In this document: piece after piece, positions 55,846-64,000 of the stretch
Numbering within the stretch: the stretch's first letter is position 1
Layout of the letters: the number at the start of each line of letters is the position of its first letter
Source: Parcubacteria group bacterium LiPW_15
GTDB taxonomy: Bacteria > Patescibacteria > Paceibacteria > UBA6257 > 2-01-FULL-56-20
DNA length: 64,000 nt
NCBI GenBank assembly: GCA_007375645.1
Contig: VMER01000003.1
Coordinates: 121,957-185,956 of the forward strand
Reading direction: 5' to 3'
Translations under genes and position numbers: made by a program
The notes under the pieces: generated by a model
Seen by the model: the letters and a program-made list of their open reading frames with translations, nothing else
Database searches by the model: none
Told to the model about the DNA's origin: nothing

Positions 55846-58011
55846 ATGAAACCTTGGCTTAAAAAATTTCTCGTCATCTTCCCGTTGCTTTTCTTTTTTG
55901 TCCTAATTCTTTCGGCTCCTTCCGCGCACGCCCTTTTCACGATCGGCGACATAGGCGCAAAAGCGGTTGGCACGGTACTTCAGATCGTGAGCTACATGGT
56001 GACTTTTATCGCCGGCATAGCGGTTGCGGTCATCTCTTGGGCGATCGGGGTTGTGTTGAATATGAGTTTGGGCGCGGTTAACAGCCCCACCGTGCAGGGC
56101 GGGTACAATGTGACTCTCGCCATAGCCAATCTTGGATTTATTCTGGGGGTGATCATCGTGGCGATCGCCACGATTTTGCGGAATCAAACCTACGGCGTAA
56201 AAACATTGCTTTACAAGGTTGTGGTTATGGCCGTCCTTGTGAATTTCGGCTTGGTTCTCGCCGGCGGACTCATAAATATATCCAACGGCTTTACTCAATA
56301 TTTTTTGGACAGCATAACCGGCGGAAAGGGGGCGGCCTCTGTCCTTAAATTTTCCGACACGATGACCGGCGCATTTCAGCCGCAAAGTTTCCTTTCCCCG
56401 TACAGCAAGGCGGACGCGGAAAAGGGCACCGCAGATGTTGCCCAAGAGTTCTCGGTTTCCGGAGAATTTTACAAAATGTTACGGCCGCAAGCGGCTTTTG
56501 TCATGATGCTGATCGCTATGGTGCTCATAATAATAACCCTCGCCGCCTTTTTGGTGATGTTGGTTATTCGTTATGTCACTCTCGTTATTCTTCTGATCCT
56601 TCTCCCCCTCGCCTGGATGGCTTGGTCCTTCCCTTATCTGTCGAAGCATTTCCAAACCTGGTGGAGCAAATTTATCCAGCAAATCCTTTTCCCGCCGGTA
56701 GCCATATTCTTTCTTTGGCTGGCGCTGACCGTCAGCAAAAATGCTTTTTCCGCGGCGCCTTCGACTTCGACCGTATCTTCCACAAACATAAACGGCATAG
56801 GAAGCCTGCTTTCCGCGATAGCCCTCCCCCTTCTCGACGTGGTCGTCCTCTCCGCCATGATGATCGGCGGTCTTATGGCCGCCCAAACCCTCGGAGTTGA
56901 GTTTGCCGCAACCGGCATGAAATGGGCCGAAGGCGCAAAGGGCTGGGCGCTCAAGAGAGGCGGGCGCGCAATTGCGAGAGATCTGTCCAGACCGTTCCAG
57001 GGCAAAGCTGCGCAGGAGCGGGCTCAGGGGTGGATGAAATCCGGCAACTACTTGCAACGCATGCTTGGTCGCGGAGTTACGATGGCGGCCCGTCCGGGAG
57101 GCGTGGACCAGGTCGCCGATTATGAAAAGCAATATGGCGGCTTATCCAAGGATCAGCTTCTTGAAGAATTTCGCGCAGATCCGTTGGGCCATAGCGCAAA
57201 CTCCAGGGCCGCGCTCCTGAACCTTCTCCAAAAGCAGAATGCGTTGGGAGATCTGACCTCGGACGAAATAACAAAATACGTTGCCGGATACTCTTCGGGA
57301 GAAGAGAAAGAGGAAGATTATAAAAAGAACGAGGAGCTTTTTGCGCGGCTGGGCCAAGGCAAATCTTTGCAGGCAATTAGAGATACGACCGGCGTTAGCG
57401 CCAGAAAGAACTTTAAAGACCTCGAAACTCTTAATGGAGAAATAAGGGCAACTACCGACCAGGCGACGAAGGACGACATTCAGAAGAAGATAGACAAGGC
57501 GACACAAGACCTGCAAAAGAGTATGAGCAAAATATCTTCCGAAGCCCTTGCCGGGTTCTTCAGGGCGGCGGATGCTGAGGCCAAAAAGAATCCTCTGGGT
57601 CTGTCTAAAGATGAGTTTGATAAATTTAAGGAAAATTTGGCGCGCACGATGGTCGGTCCAAACGGAATAACTGCCGGCAGGTACTCCTCCTTCCTTTCCG
57701 ATCTTCAAACAAAAGGCGATCCCACCGCGATCGAAGCCTTTAAAAAAGCGAACGAAGGAATAGCTGTCGCCGATATAAACGAAGGAATTAAAAATTGGCT
57801 TGGAAATAATGGAGCCAGAAATCTAGGGGTGACGCTTGAAGGATATTATCCAAACGCTGGAACGGCGGTTGCCGCGGTTAAAATCACGCGCGAGGAAGAA
57901 GCAGCCCTGGCTGCGGTTAGTGCGAATGCCATGCCGGCCGGAAGCGAAGAGGCCTATGATAAGGCCCAAAAGAAACGCATTGAAGAATTAAAACAACGCG
58001 GATCTATATAA
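55846..58011 (+). CDS. VirB6/TrbL-like polytopic membrane protein
   Basis: 721 residues directly after the previous stop. Signal-like start (FPLLFFFVLILSAPSAHA), then about seven membrane segments between residues 45 and 370, including GVVLNMSLGAVNSP and MIAMVLIIITLAAFLVMLVIRY. The second half is a long charged, helical cytosolic or periplasmic tail. This layout matches VirB6/TrbL inner-membrane channel proteins of type IV secretion systems. Next to PrgI- and VirB4-like genes, so the assignment is well supported by context. Confidence 0.75.
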   Translation: MKPWLKKFLVIFPLLFFFVLILSAPSAHALFTIGDIGAKAVGTVLQIVSYMVTFIAGIAVAVISWAIGVVLNMSLGAVNSPTVQGGYNVTLAIANLGFILGVIIVAIATILRNQTYGVKTLLYKVVVMAVLVNFGLVLAGGLINISNGFTQYFLDSITGGKGAASVLKFSDTMTGAFQPQSFLSPYSKADAEKGTADVAQEFSVSGEFYKMLRPQAAFVMMLIAMVLIIITLAAFLVMLVIRYVTLVILLILLPLAWMAWSFPYLSKHFQTWWSKFIQQILFPPVAIFFLWLALTVSKNAFSAAPSTSTVSSTNINGIGSLLSAIALPLLDVVVLSAMMIGGLMAAQTLGVEFAATGMKWAEGAKGWALKRGGRAIARDLSRPFQGKAAQERAQGWMKSGNYLQRMLGRGVTMAARPGGVDQVADYEKQYGGLSKDQLLEEFRADPLGHSANSRAALLNLLQKQNALGDLTSDEITKYVAGYSSGEEKEEDYKKNEELFARLGQGKSLQAIRDTTGVSARKNFKDLETLNGEIRATTDQATKDDIQKKIDKATQDLQKSMSKISSEALAGFFRAADAEAKKNPLGLSKDEFDKFKENLARTMVGPNGITAGRYSSFLSDLQTKGDPTAIEAFKKANEGIAVADINEGIKNWLGNNGARNLGVTLEGYYPNAGTAVAAVKITREEEAALAAVSANAMPAGSEEAYDKAQKKRIEELKQRGSI

Positions 58012-59208
58012 ATGCTCAACATATCCTCCGAACAAGCGCGCGCGCGGCTTAAGACCCTGCCCGAAGAAATAAAATCGGCGATTTTTTCCGTTCAGAGCGC
58101 GGAAATAATAGGAAAAATCGGCGAGGAGAGCCACCTCACCCAAGAGAAAACTTCCGAAGTGGCGCGCGTCGCGGGACTGGTTCTTTTGGGATTTCTACAC
58201 GCCGAAGATACCGCTAAAGAGCTTGAACAGGGGTTGGCAATAAATTCACTGATGGCTCGCTCTCTTCAAGATTCTCTTCAAAAAAAATTGTTCTCGCCGT
58301 ATCGGGATGTTTTAGAAAAAATATATTCGCCGAAGCCGGAAGAAGCAGCGGAGCCTCAAAGAATTTCTCTTGATTCCATAACTCCCGCGAAGGCGGTGCC
58401 GTCCGCCGGCGGAATAAACGCCCCCAAGCCCCTCGACACAATCTCTGCTCCGCCTGCGGCGGCTCCCGCGGCCCCGAAGCCGGCACCGTCTCCAACTCTG
58501 CCGCCGGTAGCGCCGGCCCCTGCTGCAAAAGTTAACCCGTTCGCTTCTTTTGGCGGCGCCGCCACGCCAGCCCCGACTCCTGCCAAAGCGGCGGAGCCCT
58601 CCAAACCAGTTCCGGCTCCGTTCGTTATGCACACCGAAAACAAGGAGCCTCAGATAGTCCAAGCTCCGAAATTCAAGCTCGAAACCTCCGGCGCACAGCT
58701 TTCCGCGTTTGGTTCGACCGGCAAAGTCTCGACAGTTCCTCAGGCTCCAAAGCCTGCGCAGGTGGAAATCGGGCGCGAAGAAAAACTTAAACCGAGAGAG
58801 ACGGTCGGCAAATTTGAGTCCGCTCCGAAAGCCATCCATTACAGCAGTCTTTCAAGCCCGATCACCGCGGGAGGGGAGCCAACCAACACCATCTCTCCGA
58901 AGCCGGTTTCCTTCGGGAATATTTCTCCGATGCCTGCCTCGTCGGCCGGTAAACCCGCCTCGCCGGTAGGAGGGCCCGCCCTGCCGACAAGCACCCCGGT
59001 CGTTCCCGCGCCCCCCTCACCAGGTAAATCTGTTCCTTCGCAAGCCCCAACAACTCCAAAGCTCACAATTTCGGCAAAGATTCCAGCCAACAACACACCT
59101 GTTCGAGAATCGGCCGCGCCCGATTCTTTTGGCAGACTGGTAAAAAATATGATCTCCCCGGAGGAAAAAGCTTCTCCGAGCCGACCCCCCAGCCGTCCCG
59201 CAGCCTAG
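58012..59208 (+). CDS. Pro/Ala-rich cytosolic hypothetical protein
   Basis: 398 residues starting at the base after the VirB6-like stop. A folded N-terminal domain (about 1-95, with QEKTSEVARVAGLVLLGFLHAEDTAKELE) is followed by about 300 residues of low-complexity Pro/Ala/Ser, with APAAPKPAPSPTLPPVAPAP and similar, and a short C-terminal helix. The N-terminal part resembles scaffold or regulatory domains placed next to T4SS in CPR, with no function known. Probably unstructured linker. Confidence 0.55.
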   Translation: MLNISSEQARARLKTLPEEIKSAIFSVQSAEIIGKIGEESHLTQEKTSEVARVAGLVLLGFLHAEDTAKELEQGLAINSLMARSLQDSLQKKLFSPYRDVLEKIYSPKPEEAAEPQRISLDSITPAKAVPSAGGINAPKPLDTISAPPAAAPAAPKPAPSPTLPPVAPAPAAKVNPFASFGGAATPAPTPAKAAEPSKPVPAPFVMHTENKEPQIVQAPKFKLETSGAQLSAFGSTGKVSTVPQAPKPAQVEIGREEKLKPRETVGKFESAPKAIHYSSLSSPITAGGEPTNTISPKPVSFGNISPMPASSAGKPASPVGGPALPTSTPVVPAPPSPGKSVPSQAPTTPKLTISAKIPANNTPVRESAAPDSFGRLVKNMISPEEKASPSRPPSRPAA

Positions 59209-59290
59209 CTCGCCAAGACGGCCTCCGAAAACCAGAGGCGGGAAAATCGTCGTTTTGTGATGGCTTCCCCGGTGGGTTACAATTAAATAA

Positions 59291-59797
59291 ATGCAATTTC
59301 AAGTACCTCAATTTATAGAAACTGAGGATAAGATAATCGGCCCCCTTACATTAAGGCAGTTTTTTTATATTGCCGGCGGGGCGGCCCTTATTTTGGCTTC
59401 TTATTTTGCACTTCAATTTTGGCTCTGGATAATCGTTACCCTGCTTATCGCCGCCGTTTCCGTCGGCTTCGCGTTCGTGGTTATCAACGGCAAGCCGTTG
59501 CCGAAACTTCTTTTGGCGGCCTTTAATTTTTATTGGAATCCGCAAATATATGCCTGGCAGCCGGAACAGCCCGCCCTGCCCAAGACAGAAGAAAATATGA
59601 AAAAAGCCGGCTTTTCTCTGGAAAAGATCGTTGCCGGAATGGCGCTCAATAACGCTTGGCGATATCTTCAAACCGGAAGCAAAGCTCCGGAAGAACAGAA
59701 GGCGGAGCCGGTGGAGGTGAAAACAAAAGAGGTTTACCAGGTTTTCCGCGAAATAACCGGAGAACGAAAAGTCGCCAAGCGGGTAGACTACCGCTAA
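59291..59797 (+). CDS. PrgI-family (VirB3-like) T4SS membrane protein
   Basis: 168 residues. MQFQVPQFIETEDKIIGPLT with two adjacent membrane segments (about 26-45 and 47-67) and the conserved KPLPKLLLAAFNFYWNPQIYAW is the PrgI pattern, which fills the place of VirB3 in Gram-positive and CPR systems. Always next to VirB4 in such systems, as here. A TACAAT box (59277-59282) lies 8 bases before the ATG. The C-terminal tail is charged and cytosolic. Confidence 0.8.
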   Translation: MQFQVPQFIETEDKIIGPLTLRQFFYIAGGAALILASYFALQFWLWIIVTLLIAAVSVGFAFVVINGKPLPKLLLAAFNFYWNPQIYAWQPEQPALPKTEENMKKAGFSLEKIVAGMALNNAWRYLQTGSKAPEEQKAEPVEVKTKEVYQVFREITGERKVAKRVDYR

Positions 59798-59813
59798 GTG
59801 CCCAAAAATCAGG

Positions 59814-59819
59814 TATAAT
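59814..59819 (+). promoter_or_regulatory. -10 box before the VirB4 N-terminal gene
   Basis: TATAAT ends 10 bases before the ATG at 59830, after the PrgI stop. An internal promoter for the ATPase genes is likely, with a very short leader. Confidence 0.5.
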
Positions 59820-59829
59820 TAATAAACAA

Positions 59830-60501
59830 ATGCCGGCAAACTTCGCAAATTCCCAAGACCTGGTGGAGGTCGAACAAATAAAAGATTCGACCCTTGTCCT
59901 TAAAGACGGCAGCTTGCGCCAGATACTTATGGTTAGCGGCATTAACTTCGCCCTTAAATCCGAAGAGGAACAAAACGCCATCTCCGGCTCTTATGCGAAC
60001 TTCTTAAACAGCATAGATTTCGGCATCCAAATCATTGTTCACTCCAGAAAAATAAACATCGAAAAATACCTGACCGACCTGGATCAAAAAAAGGCGGCCG
60101 AGCAGTCTCCGCTTCTCCAAAATCAGATAGGCGAGTACAGGGAATTCGTCCGTCAGTTCGTGGAAGAGAATGCGATCATGTCCAAATCTTTCTTGGCGGT
60201 CGTCCCTTGGCAATCGGTAAGTTTTTCCGGCGCCGCATCGAGTCTCGGCGGAATGCTCCCGTTCGGAAAAAAGAAGCTTTCCACCGAACAGCAGAAGGTA
60301 AGCGATACCGCTAAAAACGAAAATTTCGCAAAAGATATTCAGCAGCTGAGTCAGCGCGTGGCCCAGGTGGTTGATGGCCTTTCGGCTATCGGCCTGGACG
60401 TTGTCCTCTTAAACGACGAACAGCTGGCAGAGCTCTTCTACAACTTTTATAATCCGGAAACCACCGAGAAAGAAAATATAAATCTGCCGAAAGAAAAATA
60501 A
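59830..60501 (+). CDS. VirB4 N-terminal (TraC-like) domain protein
   Basis: 223 residues from the ATG at 59830; the upstream open frame overlaps the PrgI gene and is not used. The pattern LVLKDGSLRQILMVSGINFALKSEEEQNAISGSYANFLNSIDFGIQIIVHSRKI is the N-terminal domain of VirB4/TraC ATPases. In many bacteria it is fused to the ATPase; here it is a separate gene one base before the ATPase gene. A short coiled region and a GMLPFG segment follow. Confidence 0.72.
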   Translation: MPANFANSQDLVEVEQIKDSTLVLKDGSLRQILMVSGINFALKSEEEQNAISGSYANFLNSIDFGIQIIVHSRKINIEKYLTDLDQKKAAEQSPLLQNQIGEYREFVRQFVEENAIMSKSFLAVVPWQSVSFSGAASSLGGMLPFGKKKLSTEQQKVSDTAKNENFAKDIQQLSQRVAQVVDGLSAIGLDVVLLNDEQLAELFYNFYNPETTEKENINLPKEK

Positions 60502-60502
60502 T

Positions 60503-62218
60503 ATGGCGGACAACTTCGAAAATATAAAAAAGATTATTTCCCCGTCCGGACTGAAGATCGAATCCAATCATGTAAAGATCGGGGATAAATTCGCAAAAAC
60601 CTTTTTCGTTTATTCTTACCCCAGATATCTATCTACCGGCTGGTTTGAGCCGCTTATCAACTTGCCGCATCTTTTTGACGTCTCGGTTTTTATAACCCCG
60701 CTGGACACAGGGTCCACTCTTAAAAAACTGCGCAAAAAGGCTGCTCAGGTGGAATCGCAGATAATGGACCAACAGGAAAAGGGCATGGTTCGGGACCCCC
60801 AGCTCGAGACGGCTTTTTCCGATGTGGAAAATTTGCGCGACGTGCTTCAGCAGTCCGAGGAAAAAATGTTCTCGGTCGGAGTTTATATAACCATTTATGC
60901 CGATAACTTGGAGGAACTTTCGAAGCTCGAAAGCAAAATGACGACGCTTTTGGAAGCCAAGCTCGTCTATATTAAGCCGTCGCTCTTCACCCAGCTTGAA
61001 GGGTTTCAGACTATTCTGCCCCTAGGAGAGGATAGGCTCAAGGTAACAACCCCTATGAATTCCGGCCCGGTGTCGTCCTTCTTCCCGTTTGTGTCCGAAG
61101 ACCTCACCTCCGACCAGGGAATAATGTATGGCATAAATCGCCACAACAACAATTTGGTCATTTTCGATCGCTTTTCTTTGGAGAATGCCAACCAGGTCGT
61201 CTTTGCCAAATCCGGAGGCGGAAAAAGCTATGCTTCAAAACTCGACATAATCCGTTCCCTTATGATGGGCACGGACATAATAGTTATTGATCCGGAAAAC
61301 GAATATGAACGGCTCGCCGAAGGGTTCGGCGGAAGCTTTTTCAATATTTCTCTCACCTCGCACGAACACGTAAATCCTTTTGATATTCCGATCATCCCCG
61401 AAGGCGAAAATCCCGCAGACGTTTTACGCTCTCATATCGTGAATCTTGCCGGACTTATGAAGCTCATGCTCGGAAAGCTTTCTCCGGCCGAGGATGCGAT
61501 TCTTGACCGCGCCATAACCGAAACCTATGCTTCCCGCGAAATCGTTCCGGGCGAAGACTTCACCGGAAAACCGGCTCCTCTTCTTGAAGACCTCGAAACC
61601 ATCTTGAGAAATCTGGAGGGCGGAAAGGACATGGCGGAGCGTTTGTATAAATACACCAAGGGCAGTTTCGCCGGACTTATAAATCAACCGACAAATATCG
61701 ACATCAATAACCGCCTGATAGTGTTTTCCATCCGCGACCTGGAAGAAGAACTCCGCCCGATAGGCATGTATGTAACCCTGAACTTCATTTGGAATCTCAT
61801 CCGCGCGAAACTGAAACGCCGCATATTGGTCATTGATGAGGCTTGGATAATGATGAAAAACGAAGATTCCGCCAGCTTTATGTTTGGCCTGGTAAAGCGG
61901 GCGAGAAAATACTTCCTTGGAGTCACCACCATCACCCAAGACGTAGAAGATTTCCTGCGTTCGCCCTACGGGCGCCCGATAGTCACTAACGCGTCCATCC
62001 AACTCCTGCTGAAGCAGGCTCCGGCGACAATTGATATTGTCGGCAAGGCTTTTTCCCTGACTGAGGCCGAAAAAAATCTTTTGCTTTCCGCCGAAGTGGG
62101 CACGGGCTTGTTCTTCGCCGGCAAAAAGCACGTAGCCATACAGATAATTCCTTCCTACTTTGAAGATAAGATAATTACTACCAATCCGGCGGAGCTTCTG
62201 GAGAAGAAGTCCCCGTAG
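60503..62218 (+). CDS. VirB4-type T4SS ATPase
   Basis: 571 residues. Walker A AKSGGGKSYAS (Lys241) and Walker B LVIDEAW (Asp445, Glu446), plus the VirB4 signatures DPENEYERLAEGFGGSFFNISLTSHEHVNPFDI and TQDVEDFLRSPYGRPIVTNAS. It powers assembly and substrate export of the T4SS. The N-terminal portion continues the split domain, so the two genes together equal one full VirB4. Housekeeping-like codon use. Confidence 0.88.
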   Translation: MADNFENIKKIISPSGLKIESNHVKIGDKFAKTFFVYSYPRYLSTGWFEPLINLPHLFDVSVFITPLDTGSTLKKLRKKAAQVESQIMDQQEKGMVRDPQLETAFSDVENLRDVLQQSEEKMFSVGVYITIYADNLEELSKLESKMTTLLEAKLVYIKPSLFTQLEGFQTILPLGEDRLKVTTPMNSGPVSSFFPFVSEDLTSDQGIMYGINRHNNNLVIFDRFSLENANQVVFAKSGGGKSYASKLDIIRSLMMGTDIIVIDPENEYERLAEGFGGSFFNISLTSHEHVNPFDIPIIPEGENPADVLRSHIVNLAGLMKLMLGKLSPAEDAILDRAITETYASREIVPGEDFTGKPAPLLEDLETILRNLEGGKDMAERLYKYTKGSFAGLINQPTNIDINNRLIVFSIRDLEEELRPIGMYVTLNFIWNLIRAKLKRRILVIDEAWIMMKNEDSASFMFGLVKRARKYFLGVTTITQDVEDFLRSPYGRPIVTNASIQLLLKQAPATIDIVGKAFSLTEAEKNLLLSAEVGTGLFFAGKKHVAIQIIPSYFEDKIITTNPAELLEKKSP

Positions 62219-62237
62219 GGATTGTCAAAAAAAACAA

Positions 62238-63158
62238 ATGGAGGAACAACGCGCGGCCAAAAAACCGGCTGCCCCGGAGACAGAGGAAAAGCCGCAAGCG
62301 GGTCACAAGATATCTACCGTTGAGGGGATTATTGTTCTCTTTCTCCTCTTGGTCCTAGATACGGTAGAGTTTGTGATTGTCTTTGTCGGCTTAGACGATT
62401 TCGGAATTACCGATCTGTTGGGATCGCCGATATTTTTGTATTTGAACATGAAAGGGGTTCCCCCCGCCCGCCAGCTTATCGCTTGGCTTATAGAAATTTT
62501 CCCGTATCTCGGCTGGTTGCCTCTTAAGAGCGCCGGCTGGGGGCTCACTTGGTGGGCGGATGCGCATCCGAAAAGTTTGGCCGCCAAGGCTTTTTCGGCT
62601 GCGGCAGCGGCAACCGACGTCAAAAAAGGAGGCGCACAAGCCGCGGAAAAGGCCGGTGGAACCGTTGCAACCAAAGCCGAAACCGTCTTGGCCGAAGAGG
62701 CTGCCGGGACGGCGGAAGGAGCGGCCAAGGCCGGCCTTTCCGAATCTGAGGTCTCCGCCAAAAAAGCCAAGGAGGCAACCGAGGTTTTTGGCGGAGAAAC
62801 CACAACTCCAACCGAAAAAGTCGAAGAGGAACTATTGGGAGAAAAACCGGTTGTTCGGGCCGAAGAGCCGGAAGAAGAGGCCGTTGCAGAAAAACCAGCC
62901 GGAACCCGGTCGGAACGAAAGACTGAAGATCTGAACGCGGAAGAAAAAGAGGAAGAGCCCGAAGAATTCGCGGGTGCCCGCCTTGGCGGAGCATATGAGG
63001 AAGAGGAAAGCGTCGAAAAAACAATGGAGGAGGTTGAGGTGGAGGGCAATTCCGTGGATCTCAGCGGAAAAAGAAATAACGTTATAGATGCCGCGGATCG
63101 TTTCGGTCCGCAGAATCCGCCGGCCGACAAATTCGGACGGGATAAGCTAGCCGCGTAA
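62238..63158 (+). CDS. membrane protein with acidic low-complexity tail
   Basis: 306 residues. Three hydrophobic segments (about 27-50, 57-75 and 78-103) then a Lys/Glu/Ala-rich tail (about 115-290) with long Glu runs (EEVEVEG, EEKEEEPEEF). No signal peptide. The tail resembles unstructured acidic regions of scaffold proteins. Operon position next to VirB4 suggests a system component; function unknown. Confidence 0.55.
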   Translation: MEEQRAAKKPAAPETEEKPQAGHKISTVEGIIVLFLLLVLDTVEFVIVFVGLDDFGITDLLGSPIFLYLNMKGVPPARQLIAWLIEIFPYLGWLPLKSAGWGLTWWADAHPKSLAAKAFSAAAAATDVKKGGAQAAEKAGGTVATKAETVLAEEAAGTAEGAAKAGLSESEVSAKKAKEATEVFGGETTTPTEKVEEELLGEKPVVRAEEPEEEAVAEKPAGTRSERKTEDLNAEEKEEEPEEFAGARLGGAYEEEESVEKTMEEVEVEGNSVDLSGKRNNVIDAADRFGPQNPPADKFGRDKLAA

Positions 63159-63190
63159 GTTTCAGGCTGATTTGCTAGAATAATAGTAGG

Positions 63191-63874
63191 ATGTTAAAGA
63201 AACTTTTTTATATTCTTCTTCTTGTTCCGGCGTTAGCGCTTCCTTTGGAAGGTTTTGGCCAGACCGCTCAACCGGTCGCGGTCTTGAGTTGGAAGGCAAA
63301 GACCTACGTCCCCTCGTCTTATCAGGGGAAAATTCTGCCCGGCTCAACCACTCCGCTTTTGGCTTCTTTGGATATTTTCATGTCGGGGAAGGCCGTGAAT
63401 CTTTCCGGCTATAAAATTTACTGGTATTTGAACAACACCTTGATAGATCGCGGAGTCGGCCTTCAATCCGTAAGCATTAGGACGCCGCAGACCTTGGGCG
63501 GAGGCTCCATAACTTTGCGGGCCCAAATTCCGGATTTTTCGAGCGGCTCTCTTGTAAAAAGCGTGAGCATACCCCTGGTGTCGCCATCAATCGTCATAGA
63601 AAATCCATCCGGCCCAAGCGAATTATTTTCCAAAACACTGAGATTGAAAATTGTTCCCTATTTTTTTACGGTTAGCGATCTTTCCTCCCTTAAATTTAAT
63701 TGGTCGGTCGGCGGAATAGAAGTAAAAGCGGCGGAAGACCCTCAAAATCTGATAATAAATACGAACCCGGATGCGGCCCCGGGAGCGGCGCTCAGCGTCT
63801 CGGCAACGGTTTCAAATCCGGCCGGGTATTTTGAATCCGCATCGGCGCAAAAGTCTTTTACTTTGTCCAATTAA
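63191..63874 (+). CDS. exported beta-sandwich protein
   Basis: 227 residues. Signal peptide (MLKKLFYILLLVPALALPLEGFGQ), then two repeats of an Ig-like, all-beta domain with KIYWYLNNTLIDRGVG and LKFNWSVGGIEVKA, each followed by a strand pair. Surface adhesin or pilus-associated protein is plausible. AGTAGG lies directly before the ATG. Its last base overlaps the next start (taATG). Confidence 0.6.
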   Translation: MLKKLFYILLLVPALALPLEGFGQTAQPVAVLSWKAKTYVPSSYQGKILPGSTTPLLASLDIFMSGKAVNLSGYKIYWYLNNTLIDRGVGLQSVSIRTPQTLGGGSITLRAQIPDFSSGSLVKSVSIPLVSPSIVIENPSGPSELFSKTLRLKIVPYFFTVSDLSSLKFNWSVGGIEVKAAEDPQNLIINTNPDAAPGAALSVSATVSNPAGYFESASAQKSFTLSN

Positions 63875-64000
63875 TGTCTTGGCTTTTAAATATCGCTCTC
63901 GCGGCCGAGATCAACACCAATCTCCCCGGCCCCTATGATGTAGCCGTAACCGGCCCGGTAGGTTTCATTGCCAACTTCTACTACTTTGCCTTGGGACTTG
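63874..64000 (+). CDS. small membrane protein, N-terminal part (pilin-like)
   Basis: Starts at ATG 63874 in a four-base overlap with the previous gene and runs off the window edge after 42 codons. MSWLLNIALAAEINTNLPGP looks like a short signal peptide ending near AAE, and then a hydrophobic segment GPVGFIANFYYFALGL begins. This fits another VirB2/TrbC-like pilin of the operon. The rest is outside the window. Confidence 0.5.
   Translation, partial: MSWLLNIALAAEINTNLPGPYDVAVTGPVGFIANFYYFALGL

Overview
The window looks like a chromosome segment of a Patescibacteria/CPR bacterium, most likely Parcubacteria. The reasons are small, tightly packed genes, many genes that appear leaderless (a -10 box only a few bases before ATG), a type IV secretion (T4SS)-like gene set with several VirB2/TrbC-like small pilins, a group I intron in a tRNA, and many membrane or secreted proteins without clear relatives. 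TGA, TAA and TAG all serve as stops, so the code is the standard bacterial one and not the UGA-glycine code of Gracilibacteria. The lineage assignment is inference; no rRNA lies in the window.

Layout. 1-4.9 kb: a NYN-domain gene (cut by the edge), rpsO, a Xer recombinase, two GT-C type membrane glycosyltransferases and a disrupted tRNA-Leu locus. 5.0-7.3 kb: GC-rich accessory genes including an SPFH-like membrane protein. 7.3-11.9 kb (minus): four small pilin-like membrane proteins, one fused to a probable LAS-type peptidase domain, a pair of paralogous anchored proteins and a solute-binding protein, followed upstream by gyrA. 14.4-18.4 kb: a degenerate metallo-beta-lactamase-fold protein, a multi-S1-domain protein, a tRNA-Phe split by a group I intron, and tRNA-Arg, -Pro and -Val. 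19.8-25.3 kb: a one-carbon/dTMP module (folA, nucleotidyltransferase, dCMP deaminase, HIT protein, thyA, folD, glyA). 25.4-30.3 kb: more GC-rich accessory genes around yvcK, plus a pseudopilin-like gene. 30.4-42.4 kb: tRNA-His, a DedA-like gene, ftsH, a 1252-residue membrane-associated protein, a candidate structured RNA, def, tRNA-Ile(UAU), tRNA-Gly, tyrS, two small membrane proteins and clpP. 42.5-53.2 kb: proton pyrophosphatase, nusA, a YraN-like protein, a LAGLIDADG endonuclease flanked by short repeats, a DksA/TraR protein, a ComM-like ATPase, a UvrD-like helicase and rsmA. 53.2-64 kb: a long plus-strand T4SS-like operon (VirB6/TrbL-like, PrgI, VirB4 in two parts, accessory proteins), running off the right edge.

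Two styles of gene coexist. Housekeeping and T4SS genes have AT-rich -10 boxes abutting the start codon and little or no Shine-Dalgarno sequence. About ten accessory genes (5.1-7.2, 19.2, 25.5, 27.2-29.5, 40.6-41.4 and 46.4 kb) are visibly richer in GC, favour G/C-ending codons, have strong AGGAGG-type ribosome sites and usually a clear rho-independent terminator; several also have consensus sigma-70 promoters and long leaders. They look like single-gene or two-gene cassettes acquired separately.

The most unusual items are the tRNA-Phe group I intron with recognisable P1, P10, P4 and P7 pairings, the tRNA-Leu(UAG) gene interrupted in its D loop by a segment that contains a complete second tRNA-Leu(UAG), a tRNA-Ile with a UAU anticodon, a 190-nt structured RNA candidate at 37.4 kb, and several families of short dispersed palindromes, one of which forms a peripheral stem of the intron.
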